Of a DNA stretch of 64,000 bases, positions 26,428 through 34,447 are shown one piece after another. Position numbers and translations under genes: made by a program. Numbering within the stretch: the stretch's first letter is position 1; each line of letters starts with the position of its first letter. Source of the DNA: Brevundimonas sp. Leaf363 (GTDB lineage Bacteria > Pseudomonadota > Alphaproteobacteria > Caulobacterales > Caulobacteraceae); NCBI RefSeq assembly GCF_001424025.1, contig NZ_LMPZ01000002.1:790714-854713 (forward strand). The letters are read 5' to 3'. The notes under the pieces are model-generated. The model had not been told where the DNA came from. It saw only the letters and a program-made list of their open reading frames with translations, and did not search any database.

Positions 26428-27291
26428 TCAGATCGCCATATTGTCGATCAGGCGCGTCTTCCCGATCCAGGCTGCGGCCAGGATGCGGGCGGGCGCGTCG
26501 GCGACCTGGTTCCGGAAGACAGCCAGGTCCTCGGCGCGGCGGACGGCGACGTAGTCGATGCGGTCGAAACCGGTTTTCAGCAGGGCGGCGTAGGCGTCCT
26601 TTTCGACGCCGGGCAGGGGACGGCCCGAGGCGGCGGCGACGCCGGCCTCGGCCAGGACGCCGTTCAGCCGGCGCGCGATCTCCAGCTGCTCTGGTGACAG
26701 GTAGGCGTTGCGCGATGACAGGGCGAGGCCCCAGCCGTCACGCTCGGTCGGCGAGGCCACGATCTCGACCGGCAGGTCCAGGTCGGCGGTGAAGCGGCGC
26801 ACGACCATCAGCTGCTGGAAGTCCTTCTCGCCGAAGATCGCCAGGTCTGGTTGAATCAGATTGAACAGCTTGGTGACGACCAGGGCGACGCCGCCGAACA
26901 TCTGGGGGCGGAAGTCGCCCTCGAGGCCCAGCGCCGGGCCGGCCATGGCGATCGTGGTCGCGGCGCCGGGCGGGTACATGGTCTCGACGTCAGGCGCGAA
27001 CAGCAGATGGCAGCCCGCGCCGGCCAGCATAGCGGCGTCCTCGGCTTCCTGACGCGGATAGCGGCCCAGATCCTCATGCGGGGCGAACTGGGTCGGGTTG
27101 ACGAAGACGCTGGCCACGACGCGGTCCGCGCGCGATGCGGCCTCGCGGATCAGACCCATGTGCCCGTCATGCAGGGCGCCCATGGTCGGGACGAAGCCGA
27201 TGCGCAGGCCCTGACGGCGCCACTCGCCGATCTGCGCGCGCAGATCGGCTACGGATCGCACGATCGGCAGGGGCGGCGCGCTGTGCATCAT
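26428..27291 (-). CDS. panC: Pantoate--beta-alanine ligase
   Basis: 287 residues. PanC joins pantoate and beta-alanine with ATP in coenzyme A synthesis. The nucleotidyltransferase HIGH-like motif is GALHDGHMGL, and the other conserved blocks are SVFVNPTQFAPHEDL, GEKDFQQLMVVRR and ALSSRNAYLS. Length and order are normal. It is divergent from the SPOR lipoprotein gene, with mipZ beyond. I recall panC near mipZ in other Caulobacterales, which would support conserved synteny. Confidence 0.95.
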   Translation of the reverse strand: MMHSAPPLPIVRSVADLRAQIGEWRRQGLRIGFVPTMGALHDGHMGLIREAASRADRVVASVFVNPTQFAPHEDLGRYPRQEAEDAAMLAGAGCHLLFAPDVETMYPPGAATTIAMAGPALGLEGDFRPQMFGGVALVVTKLFNLIQPDLAIFGEKDFQQLMVVRRFTADLDLPVEIVASPTERDGWGLALSSRNAYLSPEQLEIARRLNGVLAEAGVAAASGRPLPGVEKDAYAALLKTGFDRIDYVAVRRAEDLAVFRNQVADAPARILAAAWIGKTRLIDNMAI

Positions 27292-27353
27292 GCTGAAAAC
27301 ATTAACCCTGATCGTTTGCGGGGTTGAAAACCCTTGTCGCTAGGGTGGCGCTT

Positions 27354-28007
27354 ATGAGCCCCGCCGCTGCGCTTCGTCCAGCCGTCCTCGCCAGCCTCAG
27401 CCTCGCGCTGAGCGCTTGCGGCATGGTCGAGGGGGACCCGAACCGCTTCCAGAAGTTCGGCGAGCAGGTGGCGTCCCTCGACATCCCGATGAACCCGGGC
27501 GAAGCGGGCCGCGCGATCGTCGCCATGCCGGATGCGGCGGCCGGCGGATTGCGCGCGGCGATCCCGGCGCCCCGACAATCGACGGGCCCGCGAGAGGCGC
27601 TGAAGGTTCAGGTCATGGACCCGCACGATCTGTGGGATGCGCGCGACGACGGTCTGCGCGGGGCGCTGGCGCACGCCGCCGTCGCCGAGGCCGCGCCGCG
27701 CGTGGCGCAGGCGGCGGTGCAGCAGGTCGCTATGCGCACCCAGAGTGCGGTCCAAGGCGCGGTGCGCCGCACGACGATCCAGCTCGGCGCCTATTCGTCC
27801 GCCGAGGCGGCGCAGACGGCGTGGACGACGGCGCGACGCAGCTTCAGAGGCGCGGCGCTGAACAGCCTGAGCCCGACGTTCGAGGCGGTGACGGTCAACG
27901 GCCGTAACCTGACCCGACTGAAGGTGGGGCCGGTGCCGATCGAGACGGCGGCGGCCCTGTGCCGCGCGGCCGAGGTCGCCGACCCCTGGTGCGCCCGCGC
28001 CGTCTGA
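27354..28007 (+). CDS. SPOR-domain lipoprotein
   Basis: 217 residues from ATG 27354; the frame extends upstream but the signal peptide starts here. Lipobox LSACG follows a hydrophobic stretch. The C-terminal ~75 residues (TIQLGAYSSAEAAQTAWTTA... LTRLKVGPV) form a SPOR domain, which binds denuded glycan strands at division septa. The middle is low-complexity Ala/Arg. It lies immediately before mipZ, which fits a divisome-linked envelope protein. A TAGGGT box sits seven bases before the ATG. Confidence 0.83.
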   Translation: MSPAAALRPAVLASLSLALSACGMVEGDPNRFQKFGEQVASLDIPMNPGEAGRAIVAMPDAAAGGLRAAIPAPRQSTGPREALKVQVMDPHDLWDARDDGLRGALAHAAVAEAAPRVAQAAVQQVAMRTQSAVQGAVRRTTIQLGAYSSAEAAQTAWTTARRSFRGAALNSLSPTFEAVTVNGRNLTRLKVGPVPIETAAALCRAAEVADPWCARAV

Positions 28008-28041
28008 CGGCGCATTCGGCAGGGTGGTCCACAGACCGTCT

Positions 28042-28109
28042 TTAAGGTTTCGTTGACGTTTGTCGCCGGGGCGACGACTCTCATGCTCTGGAGGTGCGCG
28101 GCTTGAGTC
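28042..28109 (+). promoter_or_regulatory. mipZ upstream region with GANTC sites and a CtrA-like box
   Basis: GACTC (28076-28080) and GAGTC (28105-28109) are CcrM methylation sites within 60 bases of the mipZ start. TTAA-N7-TTGA (28042-28056) differs from the CtrA consensus TTAA-N7-TTAA at one base. In Caulobacter crescentus the mipZ promoter is a known methylation-dependent GcrA target. Confidence 0.55.
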
Positions 28110-28133
28110 GCGCCCGGCAAGGCGAGGCGGACG

Positions 28134-28964
28134 ATGGCCAAGGCTCATGTGATCGTGATCGGCAATGAAAAGGGCGGGGCGGGCAAGTCCACCCTGGCCA
28201 TTCATATCGTGTCCGCGCTGCTGCATGCGGGGAACCGGGTCGCGATCCTGGACCTGGACCTGCGCCAGCGTTCGCTGGCGCGCTTCTTCGCCAATCGCGC
28301 GGCCTGGATGGCCGCCAACGGCGCTGCGCTGCCGATGCCGACGGAGCCTGACCTCGGCGACGGCAAGGCGCTGGCCAAGGCCGATGACGCTGAGCAGATG
28401 GCCCGCTTCGAAGCGGCCTTCGCCGAGGCGCAAACGGCCGAGGTCATCGTCATCGACACGCCTGGTGGCGATACCGTTCTGTCGCGCGCCGCGCACGCTC
28501 GCGCCGACCAGATCGTCACGCCGATGAACGACAGCTTCGTCGATTTCGACCTGCTGGGTCAGGTCGATCCGGTGACGCTGGAGCTGCTGAAGCCCTCGAT
28601 CTATTCCGAGAGCGTCTGGGAGGCGCGCAAGGTCCGCGCCGTCACCGAGGGCCGCCATGCCGCCATCGACTGGGTGGTGCTGACCAACCGCCTCGCCGTG
28701 GCCGAGGCCCGCAACCGCCGCCGTCTGGAAGAGAAGATGCAGAAGCTGGCGCGCCGGGTCGGGTTCCGTGTCGGACCGGGTCTGCGGGACCGGGTCATCT
28801 ATCGCGAGCTGTTCCCGTTCGGCCTGACGGTCGCGGACCTGTCACCCGACGTGCGGCCGGTCGCGGTGTCTCTGGCCCACGTGGCGGCGCGGCAGGAACT
28901 ACGGGCGCTGATGCAGGCGCTGGGGCTTGGCGAGGTCGCAGAGCGACTGCCGGACGCGGCCTGA
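28134..28964 (+). CDS. mipZ: Division-plane positioning ATPase MipZ
   Basis: 276 residues. MipZ is a ParA/MinD-superfamily ATPase that forms a gradient from the ParB-bound poles and blocks FtsZ assembly away from midcell. The deviant Walker A is K13-GGAGKST, with Walker B-like VIVIDTPGGD. The stretches TPMNDSFVDFDLLG and VGFRVGPGLRDRVIYRELFPFGLT match C. crescentus MipZ from memory almost residue for residue. It is flanked by the SPOR lipoprotein upstream and a DnaJ-domain protein downstream. It is one of the clearest order-level markers in the window. Confidence 0.97.
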   Translation: MAKAHVIVIGNEKGGAGKSTLAIHIVSALLHAGNRVAILDLDLRQRSLARFFANRAAWMAANGAALPMPTEPDLGDGKALAKADDAEQMARFEAAFAEAQTAEVIVIDTPGGDTVLSRAAHARADQIVTPMNDSFVDFDLLGQVDPVTLELLKPSIYSESVWEARKVRAVTEGRHAAIDWVVLTNRLAVAEARNRRRLEEKMQKLARRVGFRVGPGLRDRVIYRELFPFGLTVADLSPDVRPVAVSLAHVAARQELRALMQALGLGEVAERLPDAA

Positions 28965-28968
28965 CGCC

Positions 28969-29397
28969 TTGGGTCTGATCTGGCTGGCGCTGGGCGCCAT
29001 CGCGCTGTGGGCGTTGGTCCGCCTGGGTCGGCAAACCGAGCGGCGCGGCCGGCGTGACTGGCGCGTCGCCGCGACCCTGCTCGGCGCGGCCGCGTTGGGC
29101 GGAGGCGTCCTGGCGATCTCGAGGGGCTCCTGGATCCTGGCGGTCGGCCTGGTCGCGGCCGGCGTCTGGCTGGTGCTCAGCTCGCGGATGCCGGGGCCTG
29201 CGCGCCAGACGTCCGCGACGGGCGAGCTGTCGCAGGCCGAGGCGCGCTCAATCCTTGGCGTGGGTCCAGGCGCGAACGCCGAGGAGATCAACGCCGCGTG
29301 GCGCAAGGCCATGGCGCGCGTCCATCCCGATCAGGGTGGCACCGAAGGCCTGGCGGCCCGCGCCAATGCGGCGCGGGACCGGCTGCTGAAGCGCTAG
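28969..29397 (+). CDS. Membrane-anchored DnaJ-domain protein
   Basis: 142 residues from a TTG four bases after the mipZ stop; a TTG at 28927 inside mipZ is an alternative. Two N-terminal membrane segments (LIWLALGAIALWALV and a second at ~35-65) are followed by a C-terminal J domain with the HPD motif in VHPDQGG and LSQAEARSILGVGPGANAEE. This layout is like Pam18/TIM14-type J proteins. It would stimulate DnaK at the membrane. The stop shares CTAG with the stop of the convergent carboxypeptidase gene. Confidence 0.82.
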   Translation: MGLIWLALGAIALWALVRLGRQTERRGRRDWRVAATLLGAAALGGGVLAISRGSWILAVGLVAAGVWLVLSSRMPGPARQTSATGELSQAEARSILGVGPGANAEEINAAWRKAMARVHPDQGGTEGLAARANAARDRLLKR

Positions 29398-30821
29398 TCC
29401 GGACGGACGACTATGCAGGTGACGCGGCGCTCGGCCAGGGCTTCGCAGGCCGACGTGGCGGCTTCCTGGGTCAGGCCGGTGAAGCGCGAGCGGTACCAGT
29501 CGCCGGCGGTGATCACGTTGCGCTCGGCGCTGGCGAACTGGCTGCGGAAGCGGCGGTTCACTTCCGCCAACCAGTTGCGGGCCACGGCCTCGTCGCGGAA
29601 CGCTCCGACCTGAACGGCCCAGCGACCGGCGGGGGCGCGGGCCGGCGTTGCGGCGGCACGTGCGGGGGCGGCCGCTGGACGCCGAGGCGCGGGCGCTGCG
29701 GCCGTGGCGGCGGTTCCGCCATTCAGCGATGCGGTCAGGTTGGGCGACGGCCGGGACGGCGGCGGCGTTGCGGCCGCGCGCTGCTCGGACGGTGAGGGCG
29801 TGACGTGCGGAGGCGGCGGCGTCGTGGCGCGCGCGGCGGTGTAGGTGACTTCGGTCGAACCGACGCCCGTCTCCTCCTCGCCGGCCGAGGCATAGGCGAC
29901 GGGCGCGGCGGGTTCGGCGCTGACGCCAAAGCCGCGTTGCTCGAAGAAGGTCTGGGCCACTTGAATGGTTTCGCCGCCGGCGCGGCGCCGCTCGACCTCG
30001 AAGCCGACGCCCATCAACTCGTCCAGGTGCGCGTTGCGGCTGGCGCTGGAGCGCCCCCCCAGCACGACCGTGATCAGCCGCCGTCCGTCCTGCACCGCCG
30101 AGGCGGCCAGGTTATAGCCCGAGGCGTTGGTGAAGCCCGTCTTGATGCCGTCATAGCCCTTGCCGGCGGCCAGCAGCCCGTTGGTGTTGCGATAGTCGCG
30201 GCCGTTGTACGACCAGTCGTGCAGGCCGAAATAGCTGTAGTATTGGGGGTAATCGCGCATGACGGCGCGGGCCAGGATCGCCAGGTCGCGCGCGCTGGTC
30301 AGTTGGCGTCCATCCGGCAGGCCGTTGGCGTTGACGTAGCGCGTCTGGCTCATGCCCAGTTCCTGCGCTTTCAGCGTCATCAGGGCGGTGAAGCGGGCCT
30401 CGGAGCCGCCGATGTGTTCGGCGATGGCGACCGCCATGTCATTGGCCGACCGGACCGCCGTGGCGCGCATGGCGTCGTCCAGCCGGATCGTCTGGCCGGC
30501 GGCCAGGCCCAGCTTGGACGGCGGCTGCGAGGCGGCGCGCGGGGAGACGGTGATGGTGTCGTTCAGGCTGGCGCGACCCTCGGCCAGCGCCTCGAACGTC
30601 AGATACAGGGTCATCACCTTGGTGATCGACGCCGGGTAGCGCGGGCTGTCGGCGCGGCGCGCGAACAGGACTTCCCCGGACGTGGCGTCGACCACGATGG
30701 CGGCGTAGCGCGCGTTGTCGGAAGACTGGGCGACCGGGGCGGACGGCGCGGTCGTCGCGCCGATGGTCAGCACGAGCCCAGCAAGTAGAACGGACAGGCC
30801 ACGGCGGGCGAAGGCTATCAT
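29394..30821 (-). CDS. D-alanyl-D-alanine carboxypeptidase with SPOR domain
   Basis: 475 residues with a Sec signal peptide (~30 residues). It is a class C low-molecular-weight PBP of the DacA type: SxxK is S65-ITK68, SxN is S125-AN127 and KTG is K227-TG229. A Pro/Ala/Thr-rich linker (~330-390) leads to a C-terminal SPOR domain (~395-475), which would target it to septal peptidoglycan. It trims terminal D-Ala from stem peptides. Neighbouring mipZ and a second SPOR protein make this a division and cell-wall cluster. Confidence 0.93.
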   Translation of the reverse strand: MIAFARRGLSVLLAGLVLTIGATTAPSAPVAQSSDNARYAAIVVDATSGEVLFARRADSPRYPASITKVMTLYLTFEALAEGRASLNDTITVSPRAASQPPSKLGLAAGQTIRLDDAMRATAVRSANDMAVAIAEHIGGSEARFTALMTLKAQELGMSQTRYVNANGLPDGRQLTSARDLAILARAVMRDYPQYYSYFGLHDWSYNGRDYRNTNGLLAAGKGYDGIKTGFTNASGYNLAASAVQDGRRLITVVLGGRSSASRNAHLDELMGVGFEVERRRAGGETIQVAQTFFEQRGFGVSAEPAAPVAYASAGEEETGVGSTEVTYTAARATTPPPPHVTPSPSEQRAAATPPPSRPSPNLTASLNGGTAATAAAPAPRRPAAAPARAAATPARAPAGRWAVQVGAFRDEAVARNWLAEVNRRFRSQFASAERNVITAGDWYRSRFTGLTQEAATSACEALAERRVTCIVVRPD

Positions 30822-30979
30822 CGTCAGGGTGCTGCCTTACAACTTATGGACATGCCGCGGCCCCCTGGCGCGACGGTAGGACCCTAGCATGCCTGCCTCG
30901 AGTTTCGCGGTGGTTAACCGGTCGTCAACGCAGATTTGACCGGGAGAACGGCGTCACGATGCGGGGATGGTCGAAAATA

Positions 30980-30994
30980 TTGTGCACCGCACAA
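30980..30994. promoter_or_regulatory. PhaR-like operator upstream of phasin
   Basis: A perfect inverted repeat TTGTGC-ACC-GCACAA with core TGC-N3-GCA sits 7 bases upstream of the -35 box. TGC-N3-GCA type sites are bound by PhaR, the polyhydroxybutyrate-responsive repressor of phasin genes in alphaproteobacteria. Confidence 0.6.
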
Positions 30995-31001
30995 AACTAT
31001 C

Positions 31002-31030
31002 TTGACGCTCCTTCGCACTTGCACCATATG
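31002..31030 (+). promoter_or_regulatory. Probable phasin promoter
   Basis: TTGACG (31002-31007), a 17-base spacer, then CATATG (31025-31030). The -35 is near consensus; the -10 is weaker. The phasin ATG follows at 31112 after an ~75-base leader. Confidence 0.55.
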
Positions 31031-31111
31031 GCCTCTCAAGCGCGGTGGAATCGCCTACTGCGAGACTTTACCAGGCGGCTCCAGGCCGCGTCCTGAATCA
31101 GGAGATCGACC

Positions 31112-31582
31112 ATGGCCGACAGCGCCGAGACCGTCAAAAAGACCATCGAAGACACCACCGCCAAGGCCAATGTTCAGGCCGAACGCGTCCAGGCCGCCGG
31201 CACGCAAGCGTTCCGCGAAGGCATGGACAAGTCGGTCGCCTCGCTGAGCGAACTGAACGCGCACGGCAAGAAGAACCTGGACGCCGTGGTCGAGTCGGCC
31301 ACCGCCGCCCAGAAGGGCGCCGAAGCCATCTCGCAAGAAGCGATCGGCTTCGCCAAGAAGAGCTGGGAAGACGGCGTCGCCGCCGCCCAGACCTTCTCGA
31401 GCGCGCGCTCGGTGCAGGAACTGATGGAACTGCAGACCAGCTGGGCCAAGTCGTCGATGGAGACCTACATGTCGCAGGTCACCAAGATGACCGAGCTCTT
31501 CACCGCCTCGATGAAGGACAGCGTCAAGCCGATCAACGAGCGCGTCTCCGCCTCGGTCGAACGCTTCCAGGCCGCTCGCTAA
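31112..31582 (+). CDS. phaP: Phasin family protein
   Basis: 156 residues, almost wholly helical and free of Cys. The C-terminal region (ARSVQELMELQTSWAKSSMETYM..., VKPINERVSASVERF) matches the phasin 2-type domain that coats polyhydroxyalkanoate granules. Codon use is strongly biased, suggesting high expression. The gene stands alone with its own promoter, a TGC-N3-GCA operator and a strong terminator. It implies that the organism stores polyhydroxybutyrate. Confidence 0.9.
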   Translation: MADSAETVKKTIEDTTAKANVQAERVQAAGTQAFREGMDKSVASLSELNAHGKKNLDAVVESATAAQKGAEAISQEAIGFAKKSWEDGVAAAQTFSSARSVQELMELQTSWAKSSMETYMSQVTKMTELFTASMKDSVKPINERVSASVERFQAAR

Positions 31583-31612
31583 GCGTCCTCTTCCTTACAA
31601 GCGCGTACCAGA

Positions 31613-31642
31613 GGGCCCCGGCGGAAACGCCGGGGCCCTTTT
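31613..31642 (+). terminator. Rho-independent terminator after phasin
   Basis: A perfect 11-bp GC stem GGGCCCCGGCG / CGCCGGGGCCC with a GAAA tetraloop is followed by TTTT. It ends the monocistronic phasin transcript. Confidence 0.95.
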
Positions 31643-31701
31643 GCGTTTGAGCGTTCGACGGACCCGGCGTTTTGTCACGCAAGCTGTGACTGGACGGGCG
31701 C

Positions 31702-31729
31702 CTTCAAATCCGCCCATCATTCCCTATCT
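31702..31729 (+). promoter_or_regulatory. Sigma-32-like promoter before clpS
   Basis: CTTC (31702-31705), 17 bases, CCTATCT (31723-31729). This fits the alphaproteobacterial heat-shock pattern CTTG-N17-CYTATNT with one mismatch. The clpS ATG is at 31760. Confidence 0.45.
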
Positions 31730-31759
31730 GGATCCTGTTCCCCCAAGACCGGACGACGC

Positions 31760-32089
31760 ATGCCAACCAAGAGGCCCGGTGAGATCGGCAACGGCCAAGA
31801 CGCCGCGACGATCACCGAAACCAGACCCAAGCTTCAGAAGCCCTCGCTGTATCGGGTGCTGATCCTGAACGACGACTACACGCCGATGGAATTCGTCGTC
31901 TACGTGCTGGAGCGGTTCTTCCAGAAGAGCCGCGAGGACGCGACGCGCATCATGCTGCATGTGCATCAGCATGGCGTCGGGGTGTGCGGCGTCTTCACCT
32001 ACGAGGTGGCCGAAACCAAGGTCGCCCAGGTGGTCGAGACGGCGCGCCGTCACCAGCACCCGCTGCAATGCACTATGGAAAAAGACTGA
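31760..32089 (+). CDS. clpS: ATP-dependent Clp protease adaptor ClpS
   Basis: 109 residues. ClpS binds N-degron substrates and delivers them to ClpAP. The N-terminal tail is flexible. The core carries the family motif [20 protein letters not shown] and the [19 protein letters not shown] stretch that lines the N-end-rule pocket. clpA follows after 12 bases, the standard arrangement. A heat-shock-like promoter is seen upstream. Confidence 0.96.
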   Translation: MPTKRPGEIGNGQDAATITETRPKLQKPSLYRVLILNDDYTPMEFVVYVLERFFQKSREDATRIMLHVHQHGVGVCGVFTYEVAETKVAQVVETARRHQHPLQCTMEKD

Positions 32090-32101
32090 GAGGATCTCCC
32101 C

Positions 32102-34405
32102 ATGCCCTCGTTTTCACGTCCTCTCGAAGAGACCCTGCACCGCGCCGTGCACTACGCCAACGAGCGTCGTCATGAGTACGCCACGCTGGAACATCTGCTG
32201 CTGTCGCTGATCGACGACACCGACGCCGGCGCCGTGATGCGCGCCTGCAATGTCGATCTCGAATCGCTGAAGACCGCGCTGACCCAGTACGTCGACAACG
32301 ACCTGGCCGCCCTGGCCACGGCCGACGGCGAGGACGCCAAGCCGACCGCCGGCTTCCAGCGCGTGATCCAGCGCGCCGTCATTCACGTTCAGTCGTCGGG
32401 CCGCGAGGAAGTGACCGGCGCCAACGTCCTGGTCGCCATCTTCTCCGAGCGCGAGAGCCATGCCGCCTATTTCCTGCAGGAACAGGACATGACGCGGTAC
32501 GACGCTGTGAACTTCATCGCCCACGGCATCGCCAAGAAGGCGGGCTCCGGCGAGACGCGCCCGGCCAAGGGCTCGAGCCCCGAGGAGGCCGAGGACGCCG
32601 CCGCGGTGAAGTCGGGCGGCGAGGCGCTGGAGACCTATTGCGTCGACCTGAACGAAAAGGCCCGCAAGGGCCGGATCGACCCGCTGATCGGCCGCCACGC
32701 CGAGGTCGAACGCTCGATCCAGATCCTGTGCCGCCGCACCAAGAACAATCCGCTGCTGGTCGGCGATCCCGGCGTCGGCAAGACCGCCATCGCCGAGGGG
32801 CTGGCCCGCAAGATCGTCAACGGCGAAGTGCCGGACGTCCTGAAGGACGCGACCATCTACTCGCTCGACATGGGCGCGCTGCTGGCCGGCACCCGCTATC
32901 GCGGCGACTTCGAGGAGCGGCTGAAGCAGGTCGTCAAGGAACTGGAGAACCACGAGAACGCGGTCCTCTTCATCGACGAGATCCACACGGTGATCGGCGC
33001 CGGCGCGACGTCGGGCGGAGCGATGGACGCCTCCAACCTGCTGAAGCCCGCCCTGGCCTCCGGCACGCTGAAGTGCATGGGCTCGACGACCTACAAGGAA
33101 TACCGCCAGCACTTCGAGAAGGATCGCGCCCTGGTGCGGCGCTTCCAGAAGATCGACGTCAACGAGCCGACACTGGAGGACACGATCAAGATCCTTAAAG
33201 GTCTGAAGTCGACGTACGAGCAGCACCACAAGCTGCGCTACACCGACAGCGCCATCCGCACCGCCGTCGAGCTGTCGGCCCGCTACATGACGGACCGCAA
33301 GCTGCCGGACAAGGCGATCGACGTGATCGACGAGGCGGGCGCCAGCCAGATGCTGCTGCCGGAATCCAAGCGCAAGAAGGTCATCGGCCAGAAGGAGGTC
33401 GAGGCCGTCATCGCCAAGATGGCGCGCATTCCGGCCAAGTCGGTGTCCAAGTCGGACACCGAGAGCCTGAAGGAACTGCAGACCGATCTGAACCGCGTCG
33501 TCTTCGGCCAGGAGCAGGCGATCGAGCAGGTCTCGGCGGCGATGAAGCTGGCCCGCGCGGGTCTGCGTGATCCCCAGAAGCCGATCGGCAGCTTCCTGTT
33601 CTCGGGTCCGACCGGCGTCGGCAAGACGGAGGTCGCCAAGCAACTGGCCGCCACCCTGGGCATCGAGATGCAACGCTTCGACATGAGCGAGTACATGGAG
33701 CGGCATACCGTCAGCCGCCTGATCGGCGCGCCTCCGGGCTATGTCGGTCACGACCAGGGCGGCCTGCTGACGGACGCCGTCGATCAGCATCCGCACAGCG
33801 TCGTCCTGCTGGACGAGATCGAGAAGGCGCACCCGGACGTCTACAACATCCTGTTGCAGGTGATGGACAACGGCATGCTGACCGATGCGGTCGGCAAGAA
33901 GGTCGACTTCAGGAACGTCATCCTGATCATGACCACCAACGCCGGGGCCGCCGACAACGCCCGCGCCTCCATCGGCTTCGGCCGGGGCAAGGTCGAGGGC
34001 GAGGACGACAAGGCCATCCAGCGCCTGTTCGCGCCGGAATTCCGCAACCGTCTGGACGCCATCGTGGCCTTCAAGCCGCTGGGCGCCGAGACCATCAAGT
34101 CGGTGGTGACCAAGTTCATCCTGCAGCTGGAAATGCAGCTTCAGGACCGCAACATCACGATCGAGCTGACCGACGAGGCGACCGACTGGCTGGCCAAGAA
34201 CGGCTTCGACGAACTGTACGGCGCCCGCCCGCTGGCGCGCGTCATCCAGGACTCGATCAAGAAGCCGCTGGCCGATGACATCCTGTTCGGACGTCTGGTT
34301 CGCGGCGGCCACGTCAAGGTGCAGCTGAAGGACGGCAAGATCGACTTCGACATCGCCGGATCAACGACTGCCCCGGCGTCGACCGAGGCCGAAGAGACCG
34401 CCTGA
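32102..34405 (+). CDS. clpA: ATP-dependent Clp protease ATP-binding subunit ClpA
   Basis: 767 residues. It is the AAA+ unfoldase of the ClpAP protease. An N-terminal Clp_N double repeat (~1-145) is followed by AAA module 1 (Walker A GDPGVGKT at ~220, Walker [10 protein letters not shown]) and module 2 (GPTGVGKT at ~502, [14 protein letters not shown]). The D2-small domain closes the protein. There is no ClpB-type middle coiled coil, so ClpA rather than ClpB or ClpC is the right call, and clpS next door agrees. Confidence 0.96.
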   Translation: MPSFSRPLEETLHRAVHYANERRHEYATLEHLLLSLIDDTDAGAVMRACNVDLESLKTALTQYVDNDLAALATADGEDAKPTAGFQRVIQRAVIHVQSSGREEVTGANVLVAIFSERESHAAYFLQEQDMTRYDAVNFIAHGIAKKAGSGETRPAKGSSPEEAEDAAAVKSGGEALETYCVDLNEKARKGRIDPLIGRHAEVERSIQILCRRTKNNPLLVGDPGVGKTAIAEGLARKIVNGEVPDVLKDATIYSLDMGALLAGTRYRGDFEERLKQVVKELENHENAVLFIDEIHTVIGAGATSGGAMDASNLLKPALASGTLKCMGSTTYKEYRQHFEKDRALVRRFQKIDVNEPTLEDTIKILKGLKSTYEQHHKLRYTDSAIRTAVELSARYMTDRKLPDKAIDVIDEAGASQMLLPESKRKKVIGQKEVEAVIAKMARIPAKSVSKSDTESLKELQTDLNRVVFGQEQAIEQVSAAMKLARAGLRDPQKPIGSFLFSGPTGVGKTEVAKQLAATLGIEMQRFDMSEYMERHTVSRLIGAPPGYVGHDQGGLLTDAVDQHPHSVVLLDEIEKAHPDVYNILLQVMDNGMLTDAVGKKVDFRNVILIMTTNAGAADNARASIGFGRGKVEGEDDKAIQRLFAPEFRNRLDAIVAFKPLGAETIKSVVTKFILQLEMQLQDRNITIELTDEATDWLAKNGFDELYGARPLARVIQDSIKKPLADDILFGRLVRGGHVKVQLKDGKIDFDIAGSTTAPASTEAEETA

Positions 34406-34447
34406 GGATGATCGCGTCCGGGGTCGCCGCCGCGCTATAGCGGTCCG

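Noticed and set aside
32114..34312. 732-codon open frame antisense to clpA
   Set aside because: It mirrors the ClpA codons and has no motif of its own.
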